Origin: Dendrolimus kikuchii
Taxonomy: Eukaryota > Arthropoda > Insecta > Lepidoptera > Lasiocampidae
NCBI GenBank assembly: GCA_019925095.2
Contig: CM034392.1
Span: 13,473,887-13,537,886 of the forward strand
Direction: 5' to 3'
Length of the DNA stretch: 64,000 nucleotides
This document shows, piece by piece, positions 1-10,660 of the stretch. Within the stretch, counting starts at the first letter, position 1, and every line of letters starts with the position of its first letter. A program made the translations under genes and the position numbers. A model generated the notes under the pieces. The model worked only from the letters and a program-made list of their open reading frames with translations, was not told where the DNA came from and did no database searches.

Positions 1-22
1 CCTGTATAAGGAATTTACTTAC

Positions 23-216
23 CAATAACAATTAGTTGTATAAAAGTTTTATGTGTCGGGCTGAACTCAAAATCTGCAAAGCATTGGTAGACGCCGGCGT
101 CAGAGTTGCGAACTTTTGCGACTTGCAACTTATCCATCCCCGACTCGGATGTTATCAGCTGATACCTCCCTTCGTTGCTGGAGACGCTGTTGCCAACACC
201 ATAGCGCAAGTCTCGA
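23..216 (-). CDS. Ig gene exon 3: second half of V-set domain
   Basis: The acceptor is CAGCAG|TCGAGA and the donor ATTG|GTAAGT. It carries the diagnostic D-x-G-x-Y-x-C motif (DAGVYQC). The exon ends in phase 1, and the following exons lie outside the window. Confidence 0.8.
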
Positions 217-3200
217 CTGCTGATACAGAGTATGTATGTTGAAAGATTACCGTGTTCTTTGGACTGTTTGGGTGCAGTTGCAACAATATATAACGTATAC
301 AAGTATACAGGTTATGTATTATCGCAACTTATATACTACTCGAGCTTTCCCCGCGGCTTCGCCGCGCATCAACCTCTCGTGAATGAGGTAAGTTTATTTA
401 AGGAGCAAGCATTCACAGAAGTTACATTGCATAAAATTTTTAACTAGGCGCTATTTGCACCCGAAAAATTTACTTAATTTTATCCCAGAAACTATAAAAT
501 TTTCCGAAATATTTTAAAAGTATGCCCTTTCTCGGTATTCAGACTACACTAGTTGCTCTTTGAAAGCTCTTTTGTATTTATAATATAAGTATAGATAATA
601 TATATAAGTGACATAAATTATATTTTGTTACATTACTAGAAGCTTGAATTTTGACATTAGATGTATATAACTAATGTCAAATTTTAACCGATAGTAAGGT
701 AAATGAATGGTCAATAAGATTTGTTCCGTGCAGGAACAGAGAAAGAATAGAATTTCCTGCGGCCGGGCGGCTTCTCATAAGAGGCGACAAAACAACCCAC
801 AGCCAGGTGGTAGGGTATCTGCCCGTCTAGATGCCGTCAAAACAACCTTGAGTTGTGTTTAAGTGGCATTAGTGGCCAGGGGTTCACTCAAGAGAGTAAG
901 TAGCAGCGCATTTGTAACGCCTTTGGTGTTGCAAATGTCCACAGGCGATGGTAACCGTCTGCCTGTCTGCTGAACTCATGCAATAAAAAAATTCAAAAAA
1001 GATATAGGGCCTTAATCATTCGGAGTTCATACAATGTCTTTTCCTTCCCCATATTCTGGCATATGTCCCCTATCACACCACAAATCATCATGAAGAAGTC
1101 ATTCTTTATTCAAAATAATAATTGTTTATTTAAACTAGAACAATATAGGTCACATACCTAACCATTGTATCTTCATAGGTACTACTATATAAGATTAATC
1201 AAATTCAAACGCCTTGAACTTTAACCGGCTTCCGATTATTTTTTCGACGACCACAATAAACAACGGGGGTTCCATTTCACATTTTTAAGTTAATAAATTG
1301 CCTATTTATCGACGAACGGTCTTTAAAATCGTTGACGAAATGCGAGTGCTAATTACTATTTTTTTTTCAGGCGGGGGAAATGCATTTCGCACAATACCGG
1401 GTCCTTTGCTAGGGATTAGACCATAGTCGATTATGGAGGCATTCCCAAGGGGGCAATCCAAACACTAATCGACCGGCTTGTGTGGAGACTCGGTACTCAA
1501 TACTCCACTAAAACCACCCTCCTCCCATGTGCCCCGCGCTTATAGCAGGAAGAGCGTGAGACTTAGAACGTAGTTACGCCCACGCCGATCCTAGCGCAAA
1601 AGTGCCTGAGAGTGCCCCGGGAATCAGAGCAAACTCACTTCGACGACAGGGGTGAAGACTCCTCTGCTCCCTAGATGCAAGAGGACCCCTGAAGCGGTAT
1701 TTTCAGGGAGGGAAGTCATGCGCATATCTGCGCCTCCGGGCTCCCGGCTGACGCCGATGCCCATGAGGAGGCGCATGAATACACGCAATTCTACTCCTCT
1801 CCCTATCTCGCTCCGCGGCCTCCTTTTGAGACATAACCGTCTCGCAGAAATTGGCCGTACCCACCCAATGATCGTCGCTGTGCAGCAAGGCGTGCACCAG
1901 GCTGCCGAGCGAGTCGATCGGACCTACTATTGTCTCGAGTTCAAACCTTTGCGGTGCCTATGCTGCGCACTCGACTAGCGTATGAAACGCCGTGTCAAGC
2001 GCGCCACACTGGCGGCATGGGGGTGAAGGCAGACAGCATGCAATCTGACACAGATACTTATCGAAGCAACCGTGCTCGGTAAGTATCTGCGTCATTCTGA
2101 AGGTCAGAGTCCCGCGTTTCCGCGAGAGCCATCGCAATAGCTGCGGTCGTACCGCTTCCACCATATCAACGCCAGCCACAGGGTTTTCCAACTCTGAAGA
2201 TTAAGATTGGATCATGGAGGCGGTTTCCCGCGTCCTGATCGCCTGGATTTCGGCCTGGCAGTAAACCAGGCCACGAGCGAGGGCATCCTGTCGGGGACGC
2301 CGAACTATGACAAGTACGTCCGCCTGGAGAGGCCAGGGCAGATCGTCCGCCAATAGTGTCGACGCCGTCCACGACACTGTACGGTATCCACGAATAGCCC
2401 TCACCGCCAGAACCCGTTGTGCGCGGCACAACAAAGTCCTATTGTGGCGGTGGAGTGCAGTGTACTAAACGGGTGCACCGTACAGGGCCATATTCCTAAG
2501 GATGCCCGAGTAGAGTTTCCTAGTCGTCGTCCCCCCCCCTCCCCGGTCCCCCACGTTGGGAAGAAGCCGAGAGAGGGCGCCTGCAGACCTCACGAGTTTG
2601 GGAACTAGCTACTCCAGGTGCGCTTTGAACAGCCATTTCCCGTCGAGAATCAACCCCAGATATATCATCTGGGGGCCTACTCTGATGTGCACTCCTTGAA
2701 CTGTAACGGTCAAGTCCGCGGGGGGATTACGAAAACGCCTATGGAACATGTTGGCCTCCGTCTTCTCGGGGGGAGACTTTCAAGCCCAGCCTAGCTATTC
2801 TTTGGACCACGATCGCCAACCCATCGTTGGCGAGGTCCACGGATTCAGCGAAAGACGCGCAGCATGTGCCGTGAGTATGGTGTCATCCGCAAAGCAGATT
2901 AGCCCTACTCCGGGTAGGACCGGAACCCGAAGGATCCAGTCATAACCGACGTTCCAAAGAATCGGCCCGAGGACCGACCCCTGTGGGACGCCGCACACGA
3001 CGCGTCGCCGACCTAACGCGCGATTCTCGGACTCGCCGCCCTCCCAAAGGATGTACCTGTCCTGGAGGTACGCGCCCAACAGCCTCGTGTGGTACGGGGG
3101 AACTCCATGCGCGCGGAGCCCCTCCCTGATCGTCTCATGAGGGAGGCTGTTAAAGGCGTTCGCTATATCAAGCGACACAGCCAGGACAGTATCCTTCTCT

Positions 3201-6200
3201 TGGACAACTTCGTCCGTTATAGTCCGCTGTGTCTCGAAGACGTCCAACGTGGAGCACCTCCGCCGAAACCCGAACTACGTCTGTGCGAGCCCCGGCTCCA
3301 CAGTGTCGAGATTCTTCACGAGGCGTTCCGCCAAGATCTTTTTAAAGACCTTGGCGATCTCGTTTAGCAAAACTATGGGCCTGTTGGCGGACGGATCGTT
3401 GGAACGCCGACCTTCCTTACGAATCAGGCACAATCGACCCTCCTTCCATTGGGACGGAAACTGACCTGCGTGAATACAGGCGTCGAACAGTTCCCGCAGC
3501 TGGCTGCGTAGATGTTTAGCAGCCAGAAAGAGGAGTCGACCCGGAATTCCGTCGGGTCCCGGCACCGTCGTCCTGCCCCGGAGCCGGACCAGGGCGACGT
3601 CTAATTCCTCCTCGGATATGGAGTGAAGCTCCACCTCCGGGGTGTCGAGAATGATTGGACCCATGCTGGGGGGAGTAAAGATCCCCGGATCCGGTAAAAT
3701 CCCATCGATAACCGACCGGAGCACCTCGGGTTCGAGCGTTTCCGTGACCGTGGAAGTGCAAGGCCGCAACGTGTTGCGTGCCCCACGGTACGGACGCCCC
3801 CAAGGATCCCGGTCGAGTGTCTCGAGGATCTCGGCCCAAGCCCGGGCTTTCACTCGCAAAATTGCGATCGAAAGGGCCTTCCTGGCCTCTCTGAACTCGC
3901 GCACGAGTCCATTCTCCTCAACATAGTCTGGAGAACGACGCGCTCTGCTGCGTTTGAGCTTGTGGTTGATGATGCGAACTGCCTTTCGCATCTCACCCAG
4001 CTCCTGGGTCCACCAGTGGACCGATACACGCGGCGGCGGTCGTTTGACTCGAGGCATAGCAGCGTAGCAAACCCTTGTGAGGGATTTGCGCATGTGCTCA
4101 GCCTGCGCCTCCAGATTCCCCAAATTGGCTGGATAGGTCCAGCAGAGCCCTTTCCTCGGCTTGGTCCGGGTCGAGCTTGGTAAGAGCCCAACGCGGGAGC
4201 CGAGGGGGGCCATGAACAGGGTTCGGACTGGGCGTGGGGCAAAGCTCGAATCTGATGTACCGATGATTAGAGAGTCTCCACCTCCTCCAGCACCCTCCAT
4301 CCGACGACTCTGCGGGCGGCCGCATGAGTAGCGAATGACAGGTCGATGATTGATCATCCCCGCGCGCGCACGCAAGTTTGGACTGATCCCTGGTTCAGAA
4401 TGGATAGGTTGGATTGAAGAGCCCAGTCCTCAACCGCCCGTACCCTAGCATCCGTGAATGTGTTCCCCCAGGATTGGCGCTTGGCGTTAAAGTCGCCGAG
4501 GACGAAAGTAGTCTTTAGCGCCAATCTGCCAACAGCAGCCCTAACGGTGTCTAAGGCAAGCTCGAACTCCACTAGCGGGCGGTTCCGCGAAAAGTACACG
4601 CCTATAACGACGCAACTTCCGCTTTCCGCCACCGCATAGCCCTTTCCTCTTTCGAGACAGGTGAGCGGCGTGCCAAACCCAGCCCTGGCGACCACGGCTA
4701 CCACATCATCGAGATCCCCCACCCAGTTTCTGGTAGGGTACGTAATAAGGTTCACTTATTACGGCCAAGTTTGCTTGCCACTCCGCTATCGCCTGCAGGC
4801 ACAAGTCCTGAGCGGTAGGAGAGTGGTTTACATTGGCTTGAAATAGCGTTAAGGGTGTACTGGGCATTTAAATATCCATTGGCACCCCTCCGCTCGCCGT
4901 TCGCGGGTTCATCCTCGGGTGGATCAACTTGCCCCTGACGTGTGGAGGATACCAGTACCACGCTAGTGTCGGATGGGCAGCGTTTTTCCCCCCGCCGCGC
5001 AGACGGCGCAGTGGGGGTCGCGAGCCGTGCAGGTCGGCAGCTTGTGTCCGCTCTTACCGCAGCGGAGACACAAGCCAGTCCGGTCCGGGCAGGTCTGAGT
5101 GCCGTGACCGACGTTGAAACATCTGTAACAACGTACTGGTCTGGCTTCCAAAGCCTCTACCCTCGCCGAGGTAAAGCCTACCAGAAGGTAGCCCTGCTCA
5201 ACGATGGCCTTGGCTGCAGCGACGGGGCGCATCTATCGTGACCGATTCATCCAAGCCCGAGACGTAAAGCTCCCCACGCTTAACGGGGCGGATGACCTCG
5301 GCCATTCCTGACAGGGCCCCTCGAAGGGCTTCGGCGAAGCGATCTGCCTTGGCCGCGCCCTTGGGTCCTGGAGGGAAGTTCAGGAGACGAGCGTCCCTGA
5401 TAGTCCGCGTCACCTTCAGCCCCTCTCCGAGGCCAATGGCAGTGATATTGACTACCGACACGGCCTTAGCGAAGACCTCGCGGTAGCCAATACCCTTCGC
5501 AGCCGCTTCCGGCAGCAGTTTGACGATAACTGCCGCCGATTTTGGCTCGCGGAAAACCACAGGTTTTGCTGCCTGTGATTTACGCTTCGGCCTCCACCCC
5601 CTTGCCCTTTTTCCTTCTGACGATCGTGGACCAAGCCCCCCCCCCCTCCGGAGCGGGGGCGAGGGCAGGGGCCATGAGCGCCAGTGGTGGCGCGACGACG
5701 ACGGTTGCCGCGACTACCGGTGTCGCGGCCGCGGGTTTTGTCTTGAGCCTAGGGGCCGGCTTAGGCGCCGTAGCAGAGGCTGCAAGAGCTGCGGTCCGGC
5801 GCAGCTTCTTGGCCCTCTAGTTCACCCCCCCCCCTCTTCCCCCCTTTTCTGGGTGGGGGGGGCGGTGGGGAGGCCGACACCCCGGAGTGCTAATTACTAT
5901 GCATTAAGTGTGTTCAGCATCCCACTACCTACCACTGTGAATCATACTGTAAGTTTTTAAATAGGTATTTTTTTTTACTAAATAATAAGACTTCATTATA
6001 ATTTTAATTTATAAATAAAGGCACAATACTAATTGCTTTCACCACCGCGCGGGAGATATATGCGACAGAAGGTCCTATAGTGGTTTTGCATTTATATTCG
6101 TAGGTGGATCAGTTTCGTGGGAGTGTAAGAAACAAAAGACTGTTGCACTTTCAAGTGCAGAGGCAGAATATGTGGCTTTGGCAGAAGTATGTAGAGTCAA

Positions 6201-7420
6201 TGTTCCTTAAAAGGGTGTTTACTGAGCTAACGGAACAGGACATGAGTAGTATGGTCTTGCTGAGTGATAGTCAATCAGCAATAAGGATTGCAGAGAATCC
6301 GGTGCATCATTAGAGGTCAAAGCATATAGATATCAAACATCACTTCATCAGATAAAAGTGAACTACCGCGCAGTAATGATAAGGTATGTGGCGACCCAAG
6401 AGATGATGGCTGACATGTTAACTGTTGTTACTGTTACTGGCTTCTCAAAAGCCCTATAAGTAGCAAACCAGTCATTGTGACATGTCATATGTGTGGACGC
6501 TCCCGAGTCCACTATCCAATCTCTATGACATTTTAGAGTTGAGTACGAAAATGCGATATTGTTAGCTACCTTCTCATTACTACTATTATTAATCGTCGAG
6601 TTGTATGGGAAACTAATTGCTTTGTGCTTTTTACTACATATAAAGTATTTGAATTTTTTTGACACCATGTTGATCTTCTTGATATATTCTTCTGTCCTCT
6701 TATGTCTCAATTTTCATTCGTGTATTACTAATACATTATATTAATTATATAATTTATTATATATTAATATCCTTGATTGTGCTTATTTCAATAATGAAAA
6801 CAGACCACTTCCGATAATAGTTTATCTACACTTTTACATAAAATATAAGAAATTAGCCTTGTAATACACTACCTTAGAATATACAGTTTTTTTATTAGCA
6901 TTTGTAACTTTTGTAAATAACAATACAAAGTTTATTTTTATATAAGTACCCTCCTAACAATGCATCTCGTATTAAAACATTTTACATTTATTAGATAACA
7001 TACCTATAAAATGCCGTGGAAGATCCATCTCTGTACCAAACAAGAGTTTTAAGTTTATCATTTTCTTTCTCTGCGGTGACATTGCAAGGAAGCTCAGCAT
7101 CATCACCCACTACAGCCTCAACTACAAGACATAAGCTGATTATAATCACGATTTAAAATAATTTATACTTTCTCAGTTTTGTTTTAAAATGACGCAAAAT
7201 ACTGAAGTTTAATATTGAAAATAATTTCATTTTTATATTGAAAACAAATCACAATATTATAATGTCATAAATAAAAAAACAAATAAGTAAGTATAATTAC
7301 AGCCGATCTAAGAACGTAAACAAACTTGAAAGTAACGTTACCTGTTTCGTATATTTCCAATCCACTTGTTACATTAATAACAATTAAAAGTATCACAATT
7401 AATTGAACCGTACAATCCAT
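23..7420 (-). CDS. Ig-superfamily surface protein, sidestep-like (5' part, 3 exons)
   Basis: The join is 7342-7420, 7004-7121, 23-216 (minus strand). It gives 130 codons plus one base and stays open at a GT donor just before the window edge, so the gene continues beyond position 1. Residues 1-20 form a signal peptide (MDCTVQLIVILLIVINVTSG). Residues 27-117 form one V-set Ig domain: first Cys39 in ELPCNV, Trp55 in LVWYRDG, and second Cys111 in SDAGVYQC. The FYSRDLR stretch after the core Trp and the SPT motif after the second Cys resemble the first Ig domain of insect Sidestep proteins, the Beaten-path ligands in axon guidance. That family call rests on recall, not a search. Splice phases agree at both junctions (phase 1, then phase 2). 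Intron 2 is 6.8 kb and packed with retroelements. It could be another Ig-domain cell-surface protein. Confidence 0.75.
724..991 (+). mobile_element. SINE-like retroposon, copy 1
   Basis: It starts near TTCCGTGCAGGAACAGAG, runs through CAGCCAGGTGGTAGGG and ends in GTCTGCTGAACTCATGCAATAAAAAAA. The same sequence recurs near 12443, 40550, 48742, 49605 and 55074. It has no ORF of its own, and the 3' end is A-rich. No clear target-site duplication is visible. Confidence 0.75.
1344..1359. repeat. Left target-site duplication of the R1-like LINE
   Basis: GAGTGCTAATTACTAT is identical to 5885-5900, and the poly(A)/T run starts immediately inside it. Confidence 0.9.
1703..4955 (-). pseudogene. R1-like LINE ORF2 (endonuclease + reverse transcriptase), frameshifted
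   Basis: The APE-type endonuclease is at 4354-4755, with VLGDFNAKRQSWG. The RT core lies at 2795-3650: GPDGIPGRL, then FPSQWKEGRL, SLDIANAFNSLP, GVPQGSVLGP, and the active site CFADDT at about 2885-2896 (FADD instead of YADD). The C-terminal Cys/His region is at 1990-2190, followed by a tail rich in Glu and Arg at 1703-1897. At least three frame changes are needed to read it through, so it is a pseudogene. Confidence 0.85.
4963..5560 (-). pseudogene. R1-like LINE ORF1 (Gag-like, zinc knuckles)
   Basis: Two overlapping frames on the minus strand make up the C-terminal part of a Gag-like RNA-binding protein. The knuckles are CYRCFNVGHGTQTC and CLRCGKSGHKLPTC, both CX2CX4HX4C. A third, incomplete one (CAVCAAGGK) follows. 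Upstream is the usual helical Gag core. A frameshift near 5200-5230 separates the core from the knuckles. The protein would bind the element RNA in the RNP. Confidence 0.8.
5885..5900. repeat. Right target-site duplication of the R1-like LINE
   Basis: GAGTGCTAATTACTAT is a perfect match to 1344-1359 and marks the 5' end of the element. Confidence 0.9.
6096..6420 (+). pseudogene. Ty1/copia RNase H fragment
   Basis: Reading across frames gives SWECKKQKTVALSSAEAEY, then SDSQSAIRIAENPVHH and KHIDIKHHFI, the conserved end of a copia Pol. Internal stops and a frame change near 6210 show decay. No LTR is found on either side. Confidence 0.8.
6421..6710 (-). pseudogene. copia Gag/protease fragment, inverted relative to its RNase H
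   Basis: The minus-strand frame carries a degenerate zinc knuckle (CSKKHKA, missing residues) followed by WIVDSGASTHMTCHNDWF, the aspartic protease active-site region (DSGAS) of copia elements. It abuts the plus-strand RNase H fragment, so the two ends of one copia polyprotein now meet in opposite orientation. Confidence 0.8.
7004..7121 (-). CDS. Ig gene exon 2: first half of V-set domain
   Basis: The acceptor is CTTGTAG|TTGAGG and the donor ATAG|GTATGT. It encodes the B- and C-strand region with ELPCNV and LVWYRDG. It enters at phase 1 and leaves at phase 2. Confidence 0.8.
7342..7420 (-). CDS. Ig gene exon 1: start codon and signal peptide
   Basis: The ATG at 7420-7418 opens a hydrophobic signal sequence. 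The exon ends at ACAG|GTAACG in phase 1. Reading on into the intron reaches a stop, so splicing here is required. Confidence 0.75.
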
Positions 7421-7690
7421 TGTACACTTTGGAACAATGTCTATATTATTCACATAATAAATTCGTGTTCCAAAATATCCCGAATGGAGAGGGCACGTCC
7501 ACGAGCAACGGACACGCGTTCCAATTGGTGTGTTCGGGCGCAATAAACGGTGTCGTTCGGTCCAGGGGAAGAGTCCTGCGGGACACTAACACCGGCCGCT
7601 TCCGGAGCGCCCGGCCGCGGCCCAGCGTCACGTCACACACCCGCCCTGCACCTCTCATACACTTTACTCTTTTTAGGGTCCCAGTCATTT
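7421..7690 (-). promoter_or_regulatory. GC-rich 5' flank/5' UTR of the Ig gene
   Basis: Directly upstream of the start codon the sequence turns GC- and CpG-rich (about 7480-7650), unlike the AT-rich surroundings. This suits a promoter or 5' UTR. No TATA box or clear initiator can be named. The open frames here look incidental. Confidence 0.4.
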
Positions 7691-8496
7691 TGGAAAAAAC
7701 GGAACTCTCATGAAAACGTTACGTGTGTCTCTCTTTTTGTATTATTTTGAAAAATCATGACGATATTCGCAAATAATCTTTTTATTGAAGTAAACAGGTG
7801 GAGATAGTACGTGGGCATCAGCCAGCGTAGGACCATGTAACTATATTTTAGGTGACATAATTTTTGTCGTCAAAATTGTGATGTACAGGTGAATTTTTCA
7901 AATGGGCCTTCAAGGCCAAATCCTAATCTACGCTGAATAGCCTACGATGAATGAAAGGAATCTCAAGGCCGATTTTGATGAAAACTAAAGTGGTATCATT
8001 AGATTTTTGAAAAATCAATTATCCATGATGGAAATCTAACCAGCTGATTTTGAAAAAAAAATATACATGCTGTATGTACCAAATCATAGCGTAGCTTGTA
8101 TGGATGGATTTCTGTAAAGGAATATCAAACGGCAAACCAAGGGAAACTTTTATTTTTGAACAAAATGTTCTATTTTCCATAAATTAATTAAACATCAAAT
8201 CAACAATTAATTTATAGGCGCGTATTAAAAATAGAATAATTTTCATACTGAATAAAATCAGATGAGGTTTAACTAATGTTTGAACAACAGAATATTTTGT
8301 TCAAAAACAACCCTTTCCTTTGGTTTGCTTTGCTTGTCATTCCTTCACAGAAATTAACTTTTCCAAGCTACATTTGCTTCACTGACAGTTTTTGTTGTAA
8401 TTTTTTTTTTATTGGTGTTGTTGAACGTTTAATTTGTTACATAAATTTAGTAAGTCACTGGAAGCAACTAACACGTAAGGATAGGCTTGGTCTAGT

Positions 8497-8508
8497 CTAG
8501 GTGTTAGT
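8497..8508. repeat. Target-site duplication (left) of the truncated LINE
   Basis: CTAGGTGTTAGT is identical to 9387-9398. Confidence 0.85.
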
Positions 8509-9384
8509 GTATTGGACGAAGTCACGGCACCCTGACGTTCAGGCTGACGCAGGTCCTGACGGGGCATGGTTGCTTCGGAAGGTACCTGTGTCGCCTCGGC
8601 CGCAAGGCCACGTCAGGGTGCCATCATTGTGACACGGGCGACGAGGACACGGCGCTGCACACACTCCAGGAATGTCCAGCCTGGACGGAGCAGCGCCGGG
8701 AGCTCGTCGCCCATACCGGATTTGACACCTCGCTCCCGGCCGTGGTACGCGCCATGGTCGGGAGCTCCACCGGATGGGACGCCGTCTCCTTCTTCTGCGA
8801 GCAAGTCATGTTTGCGAAGGAGGAGGCGGAACGGGAGCGTGAGCGTAATTCCCTGCTCCGCTCGCGCCAAAGAAGGACGCGCCGACGCTGGAGGTCGGAT
8901 AGTGACCTTCGCCTGCCGTAAGCGGGCGGCGTGGGTGGGGCCCCTAGGGGTATAGGGGTTCTCACTCACCCGCACATGTCGTTGAGATGAGGGCGCGAGT
9001 GTTCCGCGCGCGCTCATCTCTCTTCCCGTGGGGCGCGTTACAGACCGCCCCACGCACGGATTAGACCTAGTTGTAGCCGGGGGATACGTCCCCTGGCATA
9101 GGAAGAGGCCCAGTGAGGGGGGCCCACGCCTGCCAGGGCACGCGGAGTTGGGAAGCCCGTATACACGTAGCCCTGGCATAAGGCGCAGGACGGAACACCC
9201 AGGGGTTTTAGTGGGTATCCCTAACTGGGGCGTGGCAATAGCGTGGCACCGGTTCTGACCGGGCACTCTAGTGCCACCCCCGATCTAGCGAATCCCACAC
9301 ACTCACACTGGTCGCGAACATCCCCCAGGCTTCTGTGCCTGTCGCGGCTTAGTCTTCAAACGGATTTCCCCTGGCCAAAAAAAA
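8509..9384 (+). mobile_element. 5'-truncated R1-clade LINE fragment with 12-bp target duplication
   Basis: The plus strand encodes the C-terminal Cys/His region of ORF2 (CHHCDTGDEDTALHTLQECP) and a basic Arg/Glu tail (EEAERERERN) up to a stop near 8921. A 3' UTR and a short A run at 9377-9384 follow. CTAGGTGTTAGT at 8497-8508 is repeated exactly at 9387-9398. It is a different subfamily from the 1360-5884 copy, since sequence and orientation differ. Confidence 0.85.
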
Positions 9385-9386
9385 GA

Positions 9387-9398
9387 CTAGGTGTTAGT
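9387..9398. repeat. Target-site duplication (right) of the truncated LINE
   Basis: CTAGGTGTTAGT follows two bases after the A-rich 3' end. Confidence 0.85.
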
Positions 9399-9762
9399 AC
9401 CCAGTCTTAGTTTTAAGGCGAAATTTGTACATATTTTTGGTGACAGTAAAATTCTTTTTATTTATATACAATAAATAATATTTACACTATGATTTGGTAT
9501 AATAATACAGGCTGTGTTTTCTCAAAATTTTCTCAAAATCAGCCGATTCGATTCCAATATGACGAGGTTAATTGATTTTTCAAAAATATAATAATACCAC
9601 TTTAGTTTTCGGCAAAACCAATATTTTTCGCTATTTAGCATAGTTTAGGATTTGGCCTTGAAGGCCCACTTGAAAAATTCACTCTTATACACATGTAACA
9701 ATTTTGACGAAAAACACAATATCACCAAAACTGAGGTTTTACACGGACGTTTAGGTTCCTAA

Positions 9763-9900
9763 GAGCCGATTTTAAATCATCAGATAAAATATATTCATAG
9801 AATAAAGTATAACATGGACAAAACAATTGAACGGTTTCACTTTTGAAGTGACTCATGTATGACCGATAACTTTTATCTGATGATTGAAAAATCGGCCCTC
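9763..9900. mobile_element. Short MITE, copy 1
   Basis: The imperfect terminal inverted repeats are GAGCCGATTTTAAATCATCA and the complement of TGATTGAAAAATCGGCCCTC. The inside is AT-rich, with ATATTCATAGAATAAA. It is related to 55563-55736. Confidence 0.7.
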
Positions 9901-10660
9901 AGTCATAAAAACTGTGTGCTGTGCTAATTTTTGAACGATGAAGTAGTAAATTCTGAATTCGAGGCTGTAAGCTTTACTTCTACAGCATTAAATTACGTTG
10001 TTTAAATTTTTTTCAACAGAAATTGGTTTGAATAATAAATATCCGTTAAGTAGCTTTTGAAATCAGGGGTATTTTCGAGCAAATGCTTTTTTAAGGTTCC
10101 GTAGTCAATTTACGAAAACAGTGGGCGTTTCTCACCTCTACAGAACCCTTCACAGATCGGCAACTGGCACGCATTTGACCGATTTTTTTAATTAGTGAGG
10201 TCAAAACAATTAGGTCATATCGACTGGATTTATTTGATGTATAAACTGGGAAAGAGATCTCATTCATTTTTACTTCCGGTGCATCTGTTTATTCAATTTG
10301 CACTTTTCATTCATCTGTAAATTGATGACAGAAATACTCAACAATTGTGCAAATTATGCCACTTGCATTGGATAACGAATAACTGACAATAATAATAATA
10401 AGTCTTTTCAGTAATAATAGTAACTACTGTTGTTCAATTCAAGTGTTACCTTCAATTTTACGCTATTAGTTCACTAATGTTCTTAAGGCTTCGCTCATGT
10501 ATATTTCGTAACGTAGTATTTGTGTATTATTATATATTTGATTATTTATATATTTGAAATTGTAATTCATTTATTTAAAGTATTTATTTTGTTCTATGGA
10601 TAATTATGAGAGTTTTAGTGATTCTGACTGAGATTTTCATTCCTGTTTGTCTTCATCTGA
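9901..10660. other. No gene seen; one dispersed-repeat scrap
   Basis: AT-rich spacer. Around 10085-10150 the text AAGGTTCCGTAGTCA resembles a common lepidopteran repeat that is also seen near 25470. Nothing else is supported. Confidence 0.5.

Larger units (their letters stand above)
1360..5884 (-). mobile_element. R1-clade non-LTR retrotransposon, decayed, with 16-bp target duplication
   Basis: This two-ORF LINE reads on the minus strand. The 3' poly(A) appears as a T run at 1358-1368, directly inside the left copy of the duplication GAGTGCTAATTACTAT (1344-1359). The right copy is at 5885-5900. ORF1 has Gag-type CCHC knuckles. ORF2 has an endonuclease, a reverse transcriptase and a C-terminal Cys/His knuckle, the layout of the R1 clade. 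Frameshifts split ORF2 near 3250, 4370 and 2440, so it is dead as read. It is GC-rich compared with its flanks, and its 5' end has poly-C runs (5640, 5826). It is not in rDNA, so it is not a canonical R1 insertion. Confidence 0.9.
217..7003. other. Intron 2 of the Ig gene, filled with retroelements
   Basis: This 6.8-kb intron holds a SINE-like copy, a 4.5-kb R1-clade LINE and a rearranged copia fragment. The stretches 217-720, 992-1343 and 6720-7003 show nothing beyond AT-rich sequence. Confidence 0.7.
7846..9730. mobile_element. Long inverted-repeat (fold-back) element, copy 1, interrupted by a LINE
   Basis: The left arm (7846 to about 8165) matches the reverse complement of 8276-8390 plus 9481-9730. 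Matching blocks include GGCCTTCAAGGCCAAATCC against GATTTGGCCTTGAAGGCCC, and TTTTTGAAAAATCAATTA on both arms. There is no coding capacity. A second copy lies at 26905-27339. The right arm is split by a truncated LINE with its own target duplication, so the LINE is the younger event. Confidence 0.8.

Noticed and set aside
2166..2608. Short ORFs on both strands in the GC-rich block
   Set aside because: One minus-strand frame (CRAQRVLAVRAIRGY) is LINE ORF2; the others are shadow frames.
5520..5960. 146-codon plus-strand ORF, Arg/Gly-rich
   Set aside because: It is antisense to the 5' end of the R1-like LINE and owes its openness to high GC content.
8613..9266. 217-codon minus-strand ORF
   Set aside because: It is antisense to the plus-strand LINE C-terminus and its 3' UTR, with no motif of its own.
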